DNA from: DATMRF01 sp035566435
Lineage (GTDB): Bacteria; Verrucomicrobiota; Verrucomicrobiia; Limisphaerales; UBA8199
Length of the DNA: 64,000 nucleotides
Assembly (NCBI GenBank): GCA_035566435.1
Contig: DATMRF010000044.1
Span: forward strand, 62,001 to 126,000
Direction of reading: 5' to 3'
The notes under the pieces were generated by a model, which saw only the letters and a program-made list of their open reading frames with translations, did no database searches and was not told the DNA's origin. Positions 18,501-24,164 of the stretch are shown here, in pieces (position 1 is the first letter of the stretch; every line of letters starts with the position of its first letter). The translations under genes were made by a program, and so were the position numbers.

Positions 18501-18827
18501 AATCCGGACATGGCTTGGCAGGGCGAAGGTGGCCAGGCGGTTGGTGTCACCGGTTGGTTTATAGGTCCCGCGGGCGACCCAGATTTGGACCGGGTTGCCC
18601 GCCGTGCCGGAACTGGCCGCCGGACTGGCCAGCGCATCGCGCAATTCCCGATAGGCGTTGGCCCAGGAACTGCCGTCGTTGCGCGTGGTGGCAGGCGCAT
18701 TTTGGTTCACGTAAAAAACAGGAGCCGTTCCCGCGCGCGCTGCGCTTGAGAGCACGGCCAGGAGGAGGAGACAAAAGACTGAAACGAAGAAAACCGAATG
18801 AGCACGATTAGAACGACTTGGGCGCAT
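3567..18827 (-). CDS. Giant secreted multi-module protein (beta-helix, choice-of-anchor Q, Ig-like, FG-GAP)
   Basis: About 5,086 residues. I chose the ATG that opens a clear signal peptide (MRPSRSNRAHSVFFVSVFCL, cleavage near AARAG); the open frame runs 49 codons further upstream without family support. Eight modules follow, starting near residues 39, 808, 1306, 1572, 2093, 2611, 3143 and 3604. Each opens with YVN...GSSWANA...IWVAxGTY...YGGFAGNET..QRNW and continues with NC-F-NN-GGA beta-helix rungs. Seven end in a choice-of-anchor Q segment (SPxxNAGN...DLxGNPRI...VDMGAYE), then an Ig-like domain with YQWQV. Module 3 lacks that ending. After about 4045 come an SbsA-like Ig domain, FG-GAP/VCBS repeats with Ca-binding DxNxDG loops, a discoidin-like insert (about 4395-4540), a cadherin-like domain, a fibronectin-like domain and two C-terminal modules ending FYRLRVL. 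It is probably cell-surface or secreted and adhesive or glycan-binding; I see no catalytic site. It lies directly behind a two-component pair that may control it. Confidence 0.9.
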   Translation of the reverse strand: MRPSRSNRAHSVFFVSVFCLLLLAVLSSAARAGTAPVFYVNQNAPATTRNDGSSWANAYRELRDALASPAASSGTAGNPVQIWVARGTYKPTGDTNRLATFALPSHVRIYGGFAGNEVSLAQRVSFRYPVVLSGDIGTPQLNPITDQTPDPTAVPANTVNVTDDPGWLDNSCNVLTCINATDVRLDQVTVANGCAYATDQTVGFIWNMTIPQTNSDGTVASDGSTATPLDRRVAGGGLFFQNAYTRAPGEVQLALNNCIFANNMAGGYGGAVAGREARLVITGTTFSGNQSWTEGGAFFGQNHESFWTSCTFLNNVSSGDGGAGSFMSLPSDKMEFGFNDPGFADSYGITPDQMRQRIGYALTALSMVKRIWTLADTAKNLTGTTFARGLFPKNPFKSFDPVTEETVGVGDRIGAAYAWITIAVTAVDIGVMIAEACGVSADDPFVKGWDTFFDGFQTYATPQGIGLLLSEKIVEAIDAGQGGQSDTLAQQSVKQFEEFQFNPTPVSSILIDCAFSGNASELAGGALSFKFDNPRIEDCTFASNTAIAEGGAVACTGFNTPIIMSSAFFSNFCVAGASAIYNSQHAQSQIINCTIVNNGGPTNSNFAVAVELGAEVQLANSILWGNTNSSNPHGGADILTATYQTLLADPSTNGLTGYNQAGAARGDFLGITDISHCDIQSLGSLPVGVDNIPLFGTGPYTQQQIDQVLTNYAAAQVDGLLAYHGFINVGYGNRPGFLTNGNISVDPMLANNVIPQLGSPVLNAGSNLRLNNAVLSSLTGRDLLGDPRVVGSAVDIGAVEGVPPGQGRLIYVRQGATGDNSGSSWDNAMTNLQSALNVPDAQVWVAGGTYYPSLTGDRTASFHLTNGAAVYGGFAGTETSLLQRDIAGYPTILSGNIGDPNRDDDNSYSVMLNTSIGPDTLLDGFTITKGRGTDGAGIYNRQADPTIQNCTFIDNQVSGSGAALYLNAGADGQASTLTHCTFLSNVAGTFGGGVLGFAPFRMGACSFTGNRAGNGGGIYLDGAGVVSIYDCLCVSNSVTGYGSENGGALLCRDTQANIYNTVFFGNRATLTSGGVPGGGAVEYDGSTAGSRIINSIFWQNSVSNPFGGAGTLEAQQISLGSGASVGVSYNIIAGLSAFNTPGSSNLNTDPFFVNPSGGDFHLKAYSPAIDVGQYISDGPVSDLNLNPRWIGPAVDLGAYEFQGTPQSLLSLLVVSAACDGSGGIFQIHPYAANTASFASYQWQVSQNGGNTFTPVTDGGVYSGSATATLTITHPPLTMNGYQYRLQGSDGNPSQPVILRLSPPILYVKAGATGSGSGLDWADAFTTLQTALNVAGPCSQIWVAAGNYFPSASGDVNAAFALRSGIAVYGGFAGNETQLSQRNWLAHPTILNGQVNGTSDNTAGSHHLFVNDASQPGTSCDNTAVLDGFTLFGAVNGSIKNVAASPTINNCVFIDDQGLPYGSILNVSGSAPVLGNCVFAQFPFVVCDTGGGASFSVAFSNVFPGGVTWQVNTGSGFVAATGPNYAVNNTSYSSTLLVSDFGNSTPQFRFAAAGNYASPGLSPDFASPTVQYVNAAAVSGVNNGSSWANAFTNLQSALAQANGCVELWVARGTYAPAAGSSFQLKSGVAILGGFAGTETNVTQRNWQANATILRQSGPQALFFDDGTVVPVDSSAILDGFVITGLSGTALNNHNANPTVRNCTFSNNSGICIDNQSTFSTASHPTILSCVFSNNIGAPPIHNQNSGPAISGCLFVNNQALVSGGGIYNQGSSPTVTLSTFAGNSAAWGGAIYNDTASSCNVSRCVFQNNSSLNGGGALLNGGFGSALDNCLFDGNSTTFRGGAIANWGTGLSLLNCTFAYNQATVSGGGLYNNDGAAVTARNCIFWGNTSDPNALFNPIERGQVDNGSGNLQISYSIIQGLSTYTGNGNLAYDPLFANAFAGNFALGPFSPGINAGNSAGVPAGAVDLPGNPRIFAASIDMGAYEDRNPSPPQPILLTSEPAPTLVCAGNSAHFSISSAPGSNYSFMWLVVTNGVAFPPQNGGQYTITTTANGSTLDIANVDSKLAGALVQVQIGNNYALPGVPITVTQPSVLYVNGNIATAGNGASWAGAFANVADALAAAGPCTELWVTAGTYWPTNRAGRPLTLQMKSGVGIYGGFVGTETLRSQRNWSNNATVFVAPANGGLFVNNGWTTAIDSTAVLDGVTITGGAGPAMANQGASPTVQNCTFRGMSGNAVNNFSPCAPTFINCRFLNIGNVAMLSEKASPMVTSCVFSNNQAQGRGGAMNNQDANATIVACQFINNSAEQGGAVSFSGGASVVSRCTFSGNTASEGGALFGGAGTQTVSSCLFYSNSASQDGGALTVNGSGLTLRNCTISGNSSPQGGGGGLALAAGQTLVRNSIFWQNTDRNGPTKPELNQIYAFGGSAQVVNTCVQGLSQYAGSGNLRYDPLFTNPDGGDFTINTSSPCINAGNNAYVDVGSLDLAGNPRISDGIVDMGALEGHSSTFGTIDLLAGPASVAVCSGSTATLTILAVSTSVTNFQWQVGSTNNFQNLYPGGHYSILSTGATNSTLVISNTDSSLNGLQYRIFLPDFDYLSAPATLTVAPPQIIYVNAAATGAQNGTSWANAFTNLQTAVESAGSCSQVWVAKGTYTPGKASDGSYSFEMKSGVPIYGGFAGNETNLAQRNWTSNVALLLGSSRGPLLQNVGLFVPIDNTAVLDGFTLTGASGQAGIYNVFASPIIRNCQFAGNPYFAMQNAAGSPIIQNCGFSNGTYTAVFNTGGSAPVISNCVFCANRTSNGGAAIQNLGATPLITHCLFTGNSSGDAGGAVEDDGQSQSLWVNCRFLGNSAYVGGAVMSVGSTSTFINCLLANNSSSSSGGGIYVNSATVGVTNCTIAYNQSQQDGGGIYQASGTLGLGNTILWGNTAGNSPSDAYAAQIKTLSGVQGITYSDLQGFTGPANNNTGYDPTFLDPANGNFQLNGNDSPVADKGNNAFVNGITVDLADVARIQGFSVDMGAYEISGGATTQPALVLASPASQTVCVNSTASYTIQVDPSSPRLNSFWEYNPNDGSGWHLFAISGNNATGPALGLYSVVNTSTTSTLTVLSIAPGMNGYQFRVTWTAASFTYRTPSVFLNVTPPTTIYVNAGVAAGGDGSSWATAYPDLATALNAVQGCRNVIWVAAGTYYPTNVPAIPQGTQIYGGFAGNETSLNQRNWEIHPTIFDASGTGSALSLSGQITPLGTNTIVDGLVLQRATLAAVLVNQASPIVRNCVMRNSGTGILLQNNSSPLVQNCQMLQNTGGAYVYNGNPVLQNCMFRGNAGPGVAIIGGTVQVLNSLLSGNAAAAGGGLDVSGSGSAVLMNSTITANTGAGLFVDSSGGVTATNCIFWNNSDSDPTATTLELKQIYPLAGSVTVFSSCVHGLSTFSGHNNLGQDPLFVQPLDPLHAPSGAGDFHLQACSPVVNAGNNSAVAALPLDLDGLPRIANTNVDLGCYELQTVPTTPLIITAQPQPLTNCASGLNQFSVTASGAALSYQWQVDQANGIGFVPLADSAGYSGTATPTLTISNANSALNQARFRCVVTSGNSGVAASAPALFTILPSRWYVSASAAPGGDGRSWGTAFNSLAVALGNPALDQCGSEIWVAAGTYNGGFTIQTSGALVYGGFSGTETSLNQRDWVRNPTIVDGQAGPVPGLYISTSQARVDGLIFQNAPTGISINAASPLIVNCAIRNNSGNGMSADGGSPVVSNCSFISNGSDGFLCYGASAILDHCTFQGNGSHGAELQLGTLQLLNCLSTGNHGSGASAVGTTLSIWNSTITGNAQGGAAALSSGLSLYNSICWNNNGQLGSVQNNQVYVSGASTVVACDIQGLTSPPAGWSGCFAADPEFLQPIDPASAPTTLGDFHVSACSPVRGRGSLSQLGGITTDLDGNPRLFQGTADVGAYESRATALQVTSNPTDQTGAFNTPVQFNAAANLPNATYQWQVNQGGGFSNLIDNATYSGSATATLALPAPTAALNNAQYRCQVQGVFGCLLYSSSAVFHYATILVTNSTPARNGIAPSPGAPVVLNFNQSLQASTLSDQSIAVYPMFSGRLSSSLGTIASLGVAGQVVTLNPTFGFKPGEPVFVTITKNLRTVSGFGTQPYVFEFMGAVNSSSNRALIATGQTLGANSGSDIATGDFNGDGAVDLFVASPAGDSVWINNGHGQFTPRAQGFSSSGSVAVALADVNGDGNLDAVVAKPDGTIRVLLNDGTGRFSDSGQSFGTGIRTLAAGDLNADGWLDILGAGSGSIQSFTNNGTGRFISASQTVTAGSVVSIALGDLNGDGTLDAIGVCSLGQPAKIWWNDGEGNFQDSGQALGQGDGHKVVLGDLNGDGALDAIIAYNDSPSTIWLNNGSGTLNLLIPATPAIHPGDPITWGGFPGNNHPEYAIDGDPNTDYQAGGQTLFTIIPSAGPTLVNSIRLTSSATAGFDPSAVSVYGSPSTDPNNFSFTDITPLRPIFSFTGRQQTITLNLRPNPNYYVRYRVYLQNAYDTTAAFRIAELQLLRSGVPALGGIASGLALGDINGDGKLDVVIARPDGSKEIWLNDGTAAFRRNSRLLGTGSVGPVVLADLDGNGALDLAQAGATSGSNSVALLEAWDVAGNAGTNIALSATVFSNRFAGVLGGALSQAQLASPPANGTLLLNGNPVSPGQVINAGSLANLVYVSNPGFDGLDSFAWTGTSSGGVSPNLPYYIFVQNVPRGPVLVNNFVVVSQGGTATTLTNGATSLFANALDPDGYTLTAAVLASQPAFGTATVNFDGTFNYVQNGSAMPSDSFTYQVYDSSGMSSIGTVYILPDTSLPVTAVTALPPIETSLNFNVCWSGTDADSFVRSYDIYVSTNGGPWGIWLSQVTNNCATFTAQAGQTYGFYSAGHDAAGNVEPAHSAADTTTTEVLGSVRLVSGGTNFGLHAGQFGFNVQAPPGLAVVIEASTDFRLWVPLQTNLMTSIGQFLFADVQSGRFQNRFYRARVYQGVLPQPSIITGPAALAFRTNQFGFSLTGIPGQTLVVETSTNLVQWTQMATNTLGVTPLYFSDPASTRVGQRFYRLRVL
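4021..4182. repeat. Copy 2 of the 162-bp direct repeat (inside the giant gene)
   Basis: This is the partner of 3400-3561, in the same orientation and 621 bases away. It encodes part of the fibronectin-like domain near residues 4880-4935 of the giant protein. Confidence 0.85.
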
Positions 18828-18966
18828 GTTTCGAAATCTCTCGCTCAGAAAGCCCGCCTTCGAAAGTCCCGAAAAAACGGGACATTGCGTCGGGCAAATA
18901 TGGGATAGCTGTGGCTGAATTAAGCCATCATGAACATCGTGGTCACTCGCCTCGAAGGCCAAAGAC

Positions 18967-19728
18967 CTACACAATTCGGGCTTGCAGTGCCTTGGAGACC
19001 GCCAGGCTGCGGCTTTGAACGTCCATCTTCTGGTAAAGACGGCGCAGATAAGTGTCCACCGTGTAGTAACTTACGCCGAGGTCGCCGGCGATTTCCTTGA
19101 TGGTCTTACCCTTCACCAGGCCCTCGAGGACCTCCACTTCGCGTGGCGCCAGGCCGTAGGGATCTCCGCTGGGCCGGGCATTCACCATCGCCAGCACCTG
19201 CCGGGCAATGTGACTGTCCAGTGGAGCACCGCCGTTGAGGACCTCGCGAATCCTGCTACCGATTTCACGCGCTTCGGTCGTCTTTAGCAAGTAGCCCGTT
19301 GCACCCGATTGGATCGCCCGGGTTACTTTGGGCGGGTCGTCAAAAGCGGTCAGCATGATGATTTGGGTCGCCGGGGAAATGGTCTTGAAGAGCGCGAGGC
19401 CCTCCAATCCGCTCATGCCGGGCAAGCCAATGTCCAGGAGGATGACGTGCACAAGCTGGCCTTGCTTGAGACATGCCAGGGCGTCTTCACAACAGGTGAA
19501 GGCTTTCGCCTGGAAGTCCGGTTGCAAGGCCAGCACCCGCATCACCGTGTTCCGGAACTCGGCGTGGTCCTCAATTAACCAAACGTGAATAATGGCCGCT
19601 TTCACATCTTCGGGCTGGCTGGCGGTGGCAGGCTCCTGGCGGGGATTCCCGTGGCTCTCAAGAGACGAATTCACGCTGTATTTTCGCGCGGTTGTTCGCT
19701 TGCGGCATGTCACGAAATCGCGGGACAA
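18967..19728 (-). CDS. NarL/FixJ-type response regulator
   Basis: DNA-binding partner of the adjacent sensor kinase. An N-terminal receiver (about 48-165) carries the phospho-acceptor Asp near residue 99 in LLDIGLPGMSG and a conserved Lys in GYLLKTTEA. The C-terminal LuxR helix-turn-helix (about 187-250) reads LAPREVEVLEGLVKGKTIKE. The start is uncertain: the frame has no ATG before the receiver, so either the TTG used here (7 bases behind the kinase stop) or an in-frame GTG further in is used. The first about 45 residues look non-conserved. The tight spacing to the kinase and the same direction as the giant gene suggest one regulatory unit, with the giant gene as a possible target. Confidence 0.92.
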   Translation of the reverse strand: MSRDFVTCRKRTTARKYSVNSSLESHGNPRQEPATASQPEDVKAAIIHVWLIEDHAEFRNTVMRVLALQPDFQAKAFTCCEDALACLKQGQLVHVILLDIGLPGMSGLEGLALFKTISPATQIIMLTAFDDPPKVTRAIQSGATGYLLKTTEAREIGSRIREVLNGGAPLDSHIARQVLAMVNARPSGDPYGLAPREVEVLEGLVKGKTIKEIAGDLGVSYYTVDTYLRRLYQKMDVQSRSLAVSKALQARIV

Positions 19729-19734
19729 CTCAAG

Positions 19735-22700
19735 TTAGCGAATCGCGGCGCGAAAATGGATCCGCGTTCCGGCGCCCCGCTCCGTGTACACCTCGAGCAC
19801 GCCGCCCACCGCCTCGGCGCGCTGCCGCAGATTCCGCAGCCCCTGCCCGCCATTGTGCCGTCCCGCATCAAACCCGCAACCGTCGTCGCTGATCATCAGT
19901 TCGATGCGCCCGGATTCCACCAGGACTTGGATTTGAATCTGTTGCGCTTCGGAATGACGCGCCGCGTTATGCAACGATTCCTTGTAAATAGCCATCACAT
20001 TGCGGCGAAATTCCAGGCTCAGGCGGGTTTTGGGGACTTGCTCGGGCGCGGAAAAGCTGACCGCGAAGCCATTGGCCAGGCGCCCCGAGGTTTCCTTCAT
20101 CCGAACAATCATTTCGTCGAGAAGGTCGAAATCGGGGTTGATAAACCAGCTGATTTCGCGAATGGCGTGAGCGGTTTCCCGCGCCAGGCGATGAATGTCC
20201 CCCACCTGTTCCCGTTCGCCGGCAGATAAGTTGGGGCTGAGGGTAAGCAGGTCGGAATTCAACACCATGGCTCCCAAATTGCCGCCCACCTCGTCGTGCA
20301 AATCCGCGGCAATCCGCGCCCGTAATCGGCCGACCTTCGCCAATTGAGCCATACGGAACCGATAGGCGGCGTACAGCGCCAATGCCACGGCACCGAGGAT
20401 GGCCAGCTTGAACGCGGCTGTCTGCCAATAGAAGGGCAACTGCACAATCGCCAACTCCGCGCCGGTCTCGTTCCAAATTCCATTGTTGTTACAAGCTCTC
20501 ACATGGAAGGTGTATCGGCCCGGCGGCAGGCGCTGGTAAAGGGCTTTCCTCTCGTGCGTCTGGACCCACTTGGACTCCAAACCTTCCATGCGGTAACGAA
20601 ATTGAACATTTTCCGGCGCCGTGAAACTCAACCCCGTAAACTCCAATTGAATCGGGTCGGCTCCAGCCCGCGCGGTAATCCGGGAGGGAGACTTTTCAGA
20701 ACAGGTTAGCCAAGGTTCTCCGCGGTTGCGCTCCTCGGGACGCGCCCTGGTCAAATCGATTTGGCAATTCCCTGACTCGACGCTCTCAATCACCACCGGC
20801 GGGGGCAGAGGATTGACTGGAATCTGATTCGGATCGAAGCAAATCAGGCCGCTAGTCGTTGCAAACCAAATGCGCCCGTCTCTAGTTCGGGTCACCGAGG
20901 GTTGGATTCCGACGACCGTTTCCGAACTCTGCAAACCGGCGCTGCGGCCAAACTCAACCACCGAAACAGGGTGTGTCGGCTCTTTGGCGGCCGCATTCAG
21001 CTCCGAGAGCTTCAGGCGAAAAATTCCACGGGTGGAACCAAGCCAGAGATATCCTGAGAGATCCGTTTGAATTCCGCAAATCGTGCGCGGCAGCTCGCGG
21101 ATTGCATTCCTGAAGAAGACAAACCTTTGGCCGTCGAAACGAGCCAGCCCAGCCCCCGAGGTTCCAATCCAAACCTGGCCATCGGAATCGATGTGCAGGC
21201 TATAAATCGCTTCTGACTCAAGCCCCTCCTGGCTGCCAAAGCGCCGCCAGGTCCTGGTCTGTTTGTCCCTGACGAAAAGGCCGCGTCCGTTGCTGCCGGC
21301 ATATAGCGTCCCGTCCTTCGCTTCAACCAGGGTGCGCACGTCGGCTGGAGAACTCACCGGCAGCGCTGCCGCCGTGGTATTTGTTCCATCGAAAGAGAAC
21401 AGCCCGGCGCTGTTGCCAAACCACAGCAACCCTTTCGAGTCCTGGAATAGAAAAGTAAACTGCGGTGCAACCCAACGGTCGTTCGGGACCGCTGTGACTC
21501 GGGTCCTCCCCTCGGTGGTAAAGAGATAAAGCCCATCACTGTAGGTGGCCAGCCACGTCTCTCCGGGCCCACGCGGAGCCGCCATCCACGCGAACGCGTT
21601 TTGCCATTTTTTCGGGAGGGCCGTGATGGCGTCCCCGGAAAAAACGTTAATGCCGCGACAAGTGCAGACCCAGGCGTCGCCGTCCGCAGTTTCCGAAACT
21701 GAACGGACAACGTCATTTAACAACCCGTCCTGCATTGAAAACCTGCGCATGGGTGCGGGTTGTACCTGGAGCAGTCCCTGGGCTGCCATGGCGATCCACA
21801 GGTTGTTTTCCCGATCGAGCATTGCAGAGGGAACCCAGGTGCTGTCCTGGCCCGGAAGAGCGCTGACCCGTTGGCACACGCTGTCCCCTGGTTCGCTTCG
21901 AAAGACCCGCCCGTGGTAGCCGACAATCCAAACCGTGCCTTTGTCCTCTCCAAGCACTTCGGGAAAAACGACATCGTCCGGTGTGTTGATGACCCGTGTG
22001 ACTGAGCGCCCGTTAAAATAATATAAGAAATCCTGAGTCAGAAGCCAGACCCCCTCTTTCTGCGGATAGATCCGCCTGATCGATTCCTTTTCGGGCAACG
22101 ACAGGTCCACCTGCTCCCAGCTCCCTGTGGGCGCGGTGGCCCGGCACAAACCGCGTCCATCCACTTCATAAATCTGGTCGTCGCCAACAATCCAGAAACC
22201 GGAAAGCAGGCCTGTTATCCCACCTTTGCCTGCATGACCGAGCGGCGACCAGCAGATCCCGGATTTTGCGAGGCTGGACGTCCACAAATGCCCCGCCTCG
22301 TCTTCTTCAATGATCACGTGCCCCAGCGACCGCGTGGAGCCACATTGCTTAAACCTGCCGTTCCGATAGAGCACCACATCCTCGAATTCCGTTTGGATGA
22401 TCAGCGAGCCTGATCGGGTCAGATGCAAATGGGACAACCGGCCGGTAGGCAATTCCGGGGTGTTCGATGGATCGAACGTCACGAACCGCACGCCATCGAA
22501 CCGGGCCAGGCCGTTAAAGGTCGCGCACCAAATATACCCGTCCGGCGTTTGCGCCATGGACATGACCGTGCCCTCGGGCAGACCGGAATCCGTACGGTAC
22601 CAACGGAAATTGTAGCTGCGCGATTCGGCCGCCGCGAGCGCGTCGAGGTTGGCGCCAAGCGCCACCAGCAAAAGGAGCCAAAGCTTGCCCCGCCCCTGGA

Positions 22701-22890
22701 ACGAGTGCGTTGTTTTCCCTCGCCCGTCAGGTCGTGCAGATTCTCGCTTTTGAGCGTTTGTATACGTGGGCTCGACGACTAAGATAGCATAAATTGCTCC
22801 TCCAGGGGCAGGTAGAACCCAAAAAATCAGAGGAGCGGTAGCTTGACGTTGCAAGTCCCTCGCGGTCGATCTTGTAGAGAAAATGGCCAA
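19735..22890 (-). CDS. Propeller-type two-component sensor histidine kinase (Reg_prop, Y_Y_Y, HisKA_3)
   Basis: A membrane-anchored sensor of the kind best known from Bacteroidetes glycan-utilisation regulators. After a hydrophobic export segment (about 70-88) comes a large periplasmic sensor with repeats of the type DGYIWCATFNGLARFDG and DSDGQVWIGTSGAGLARFDG, which are seven-bladed propeller blades. A Y_Y_Y domain follows at about 735-815 (FRYRMEGLESKW, LPPGRYTFHVRA), then one membrane helix near 827-842. A HisKA_3 domain has its phospho-accepting His near 866 (AADLHDEVGGN), and the C-terminal ATPase domain has DDGCGFD and GGQGLRNLRQRA. The called start is a TTG; no ATG lies before the propeller, so the N-terminus is uncertain. 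It has no fused receiver; the adjacent NarL-type regulator is its likely partner. Confidence 0.9.
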   Translation of the reverse strand: MAIFSTRSTARDLQRQATAPLIFWVLPAPGGAIYAILVVEPTYTNAQKRESARPDGRGKTTHSFQGRGKLWLLLLVALGANLDALAAAESRSYNFRWYRTDSGLPEGTVMSMAQTPDGYIWCATFNGLARFDGVRFVTFDPSNTPELPTGRLSHLHLTRSGSLIIQTEFEDVVLYRNGRFKQCGSTRSLGHVIIEEDEAGHLWTSSLAKSGICWSPLGHAGKGGITGLLSGFWIVGDDQIYEVDGRGLCRATAPTGSWEQVDLSLPEKESIRRIYPQKEGVWLLTQDFLYYFNGRSVTRVINTPDDVVFPEVLGEDKGTVWIVGYHGRVFRSEPGDSVCQRVSALPGQDSTWVPSAMLDRENNLWIAMAAQGLLQVQPAPMRRFSMQDGLLNDVVRSVSETADGDAWVCTCRGINVFSGDAITALPKKWQNAFAWMAAPRGPGETWLATYSDGLYLFTTEGRTRVTAVPNDRWVAPQFTFLFQDSKGLLWFGNSAGLFSFDGTNTTAAALPVSSPADVRTLVEAKDGTLYAGSNGRGLFVRDKQTRTWRRFGSQEGLESEAIYSLHIDSDGQVWIGTSGAGLARFDGQRFVFFRNAIRELPRTICGIQTDLSGYLWLGSTRGIFRLKLSELNAAAKEPTHPVSVVEFGRSAGLQSSETVVGIQPSVTRTRDGRIWFATTSGLICFDPNQIPVNPLPPPVVIESVESGNCQIDLTRARPEERNRGEPWLTCSEKSPSRITARAGADPIQLEFTGLSFTAPENVQFRYRMEGLESKWVQTHERKALYQRLPPGRYTFHVRACNNNGIWNETGAELAIVQLPFYWQTAAFKLAILGAVALALYAAYRFRMAQLAKVGRLRARIAADLHDEVGGNLGAMVLNSDLLTLSPNLSAGEREQVGDIHRLARETAHAIREISWFINPDFDLLDEMIVRMKETSGRLANGFAVSFSAPEQVPKTRLSLEFRRNVMAIYKESLHNAARHSEAQQIQIQVLVESGRIELMISDDGCGFDAGRHNGGQGLRNLRQRAEAVGGVLEVYTERGAGTRIHFRAAIR

Positions 22891-22898
22891 GCTGGCGA

Positions 22899-23440
22899 AT
22901 GCCCAAGTCGATCCAGCCCGACTTGACTCCCAAGGGATCGCATGTTGGCAGCTCTCTTGAAATTGTCAAATTCATGAGGAGACTCATCTTTCTTGTTGCG
23001 AACCTGGCGGGAAGCCATCTCAGCTATCAACTCCAAAACCTGTTTGTGGGCGAAAGCAAACGCGCTGAGCATCGAAAGTTGTTCGATGCCCTGGCGGCGC
23101 TGCAAGTTCGAGAGGAACTGCAATCGCTTAAAGGGCCGATCATGAAGCTCGGGCAGATGCTGAGCATGCAATCGCACGTCCTGCCGGAAGAGGTGGTGCA
23201 TGAATTAACTAATCTGCAGATGCGGGCGCCGGCGATGCATCCGGCATTGGCGCGCGCCCGATTCAAGGGCGCCTATGGGAAATTTCCAGAGGAGGCCTTC
23301 CAGGAATTTGCGGCGGAACCCTTCGCGGCGGCGGCGTTGCGACAGGTGCACCGGGCCGTTACCAGGGCCGGGGAACAAGTGGCGGTGAAGATACAGTACC
23401 CACGGCAAAATTTCCCGCCTGAATCCGTCCATATATTCTA
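22899..23440 (+). pseudogene. N-terminal fragment of an AarF/UbiB (ABC1) family kinase
   Basis: The reading matches the start of UbiB-like atypical kinases: the hallmark KxGQ motif region (GPIMKLGQMLSMQSHVLPEE), an FAAAALRQVHRA segment where the family normally has a Gly-rich AASxGQVHRA, and VAVKIQYP with the ATP-binding Lys. It then runs into unrelated sequence and stops about 10 codons later. Functional members need a further about 300 residues with the catalytic loop, so this is a 3'-truncated remnant. It begins almost directly divergent from the sensor kinase gene. Confidence 0.85.
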
Positions 23441-23441
23441 A

Positions 23442-24143
23442 TTTTGGCAAGACTTATGCTGCTTCTTATGCCATGAAGTAAAACTGAAAGGAGGCCCGAA
23501 GCCAAAAAAACAACCGAGTCGTCAGCCATACCTCCACAGTTGGAGCCGTCAGGCGCTCAGGCATCGGTGGGTCCGCCGCTCCGCGCCCCAGTGCGTCCTA
23601 ACCCACGCACTCAGGCCAAGGGCGTCCCTCACCATTCTGCCCATCCGCCGCGCTCCACTCGCCCTCGGGCTATTGCCCATCGGCGATTGGCGATTTGGGT
23701 CAACTCACCATCCACCAATCCATCAATCCACCAATCCAGCGCCCCATCACCCCAACACCCCATCACTCCACGAGTTCATCCGAGTTCATCCGAGTTCATC
23801 CGAGTTAAAAAACAAAAAAACCGCTAAGATAAGCAGTTCACTCATCTTTAACCGGCTACTGACTCACATGCTTTTCGCCACGTCTCGAGTGAGGCGTAGC
23901 GCCGTTCTTTGACAATTTAATCTAACAAGGCCTGCCGAGCTCGGACCCCGAGGAGGGGCCGGAGCCCCCCGCTCCGGCCCCCCTTGGCTGGCAAACCCAG
24001 AGAAAGTCTCCTGACATTTCCTGACTGAAAAACTGCGTTTTGGTTCGTTGTGACCGCGCGAGCGAAATTCTGGGAAATGCGGAAGCGCTAATAATTCAAC
24101 TACTTACGCGAAGATGCGTCAATGTGCGGGAGCGGGAAATGGC
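23442..24143. other. Gene-free, repeat-rich stretch near the right island border
   Basis: I see no credible coding region in about 700 bases. The stretch contains CCACCAATC/CCATCA low-complexity sequence (about 23710-23770), a short tandem repeat, and a strong GC hairpin near 23955-23982 (GGGGCCGGAG against CTCCGGCCCC). The sequence around 23905 (TTCTTTGACAATTTAA) resembles leaders seen near repeats, but no array follows. Confidence 0.6.
23771..23806. repeat. 10-bp tandem repeat
   Basis: CGAGTTCATC is repeated three times without interruption, plus a partial fourth copy. It has no spacers and is not a CRISPR array. Confidence 0.9.
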
Positions 24144-24164
24144 TTCGAGCCCCGCCGCTCCCGC
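24126..24164. repeat. Perfect 10-bp inverted repeat overlapping the att-like copy
   Basis: GCGGGAGCGG at 24126-24135 is the exact reverse complement of CCGCTCCCGC at 24155-24164. The right arm is the acceptor end of the tRNA fragment. The left arm does not correspond to the tRNA 5' half in the usual layout, so the fragment can fold into a hairpin but not a cloverleaf. Confidence 0.75.

Noticed and set aside
18828..18974. Longer N-terminus of the giant protein
   Set aside because: The upstream 49 codons would bury the signal peptide and have no structure typical of exported proteins. The ATG right before the signal is the better start.
23771..23806. Possible CRISPR array
   Set aside because: The 10-bp units are directly adjacent with no spacers and no Cas genes are nearby. 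It is a simple tandem repeat.
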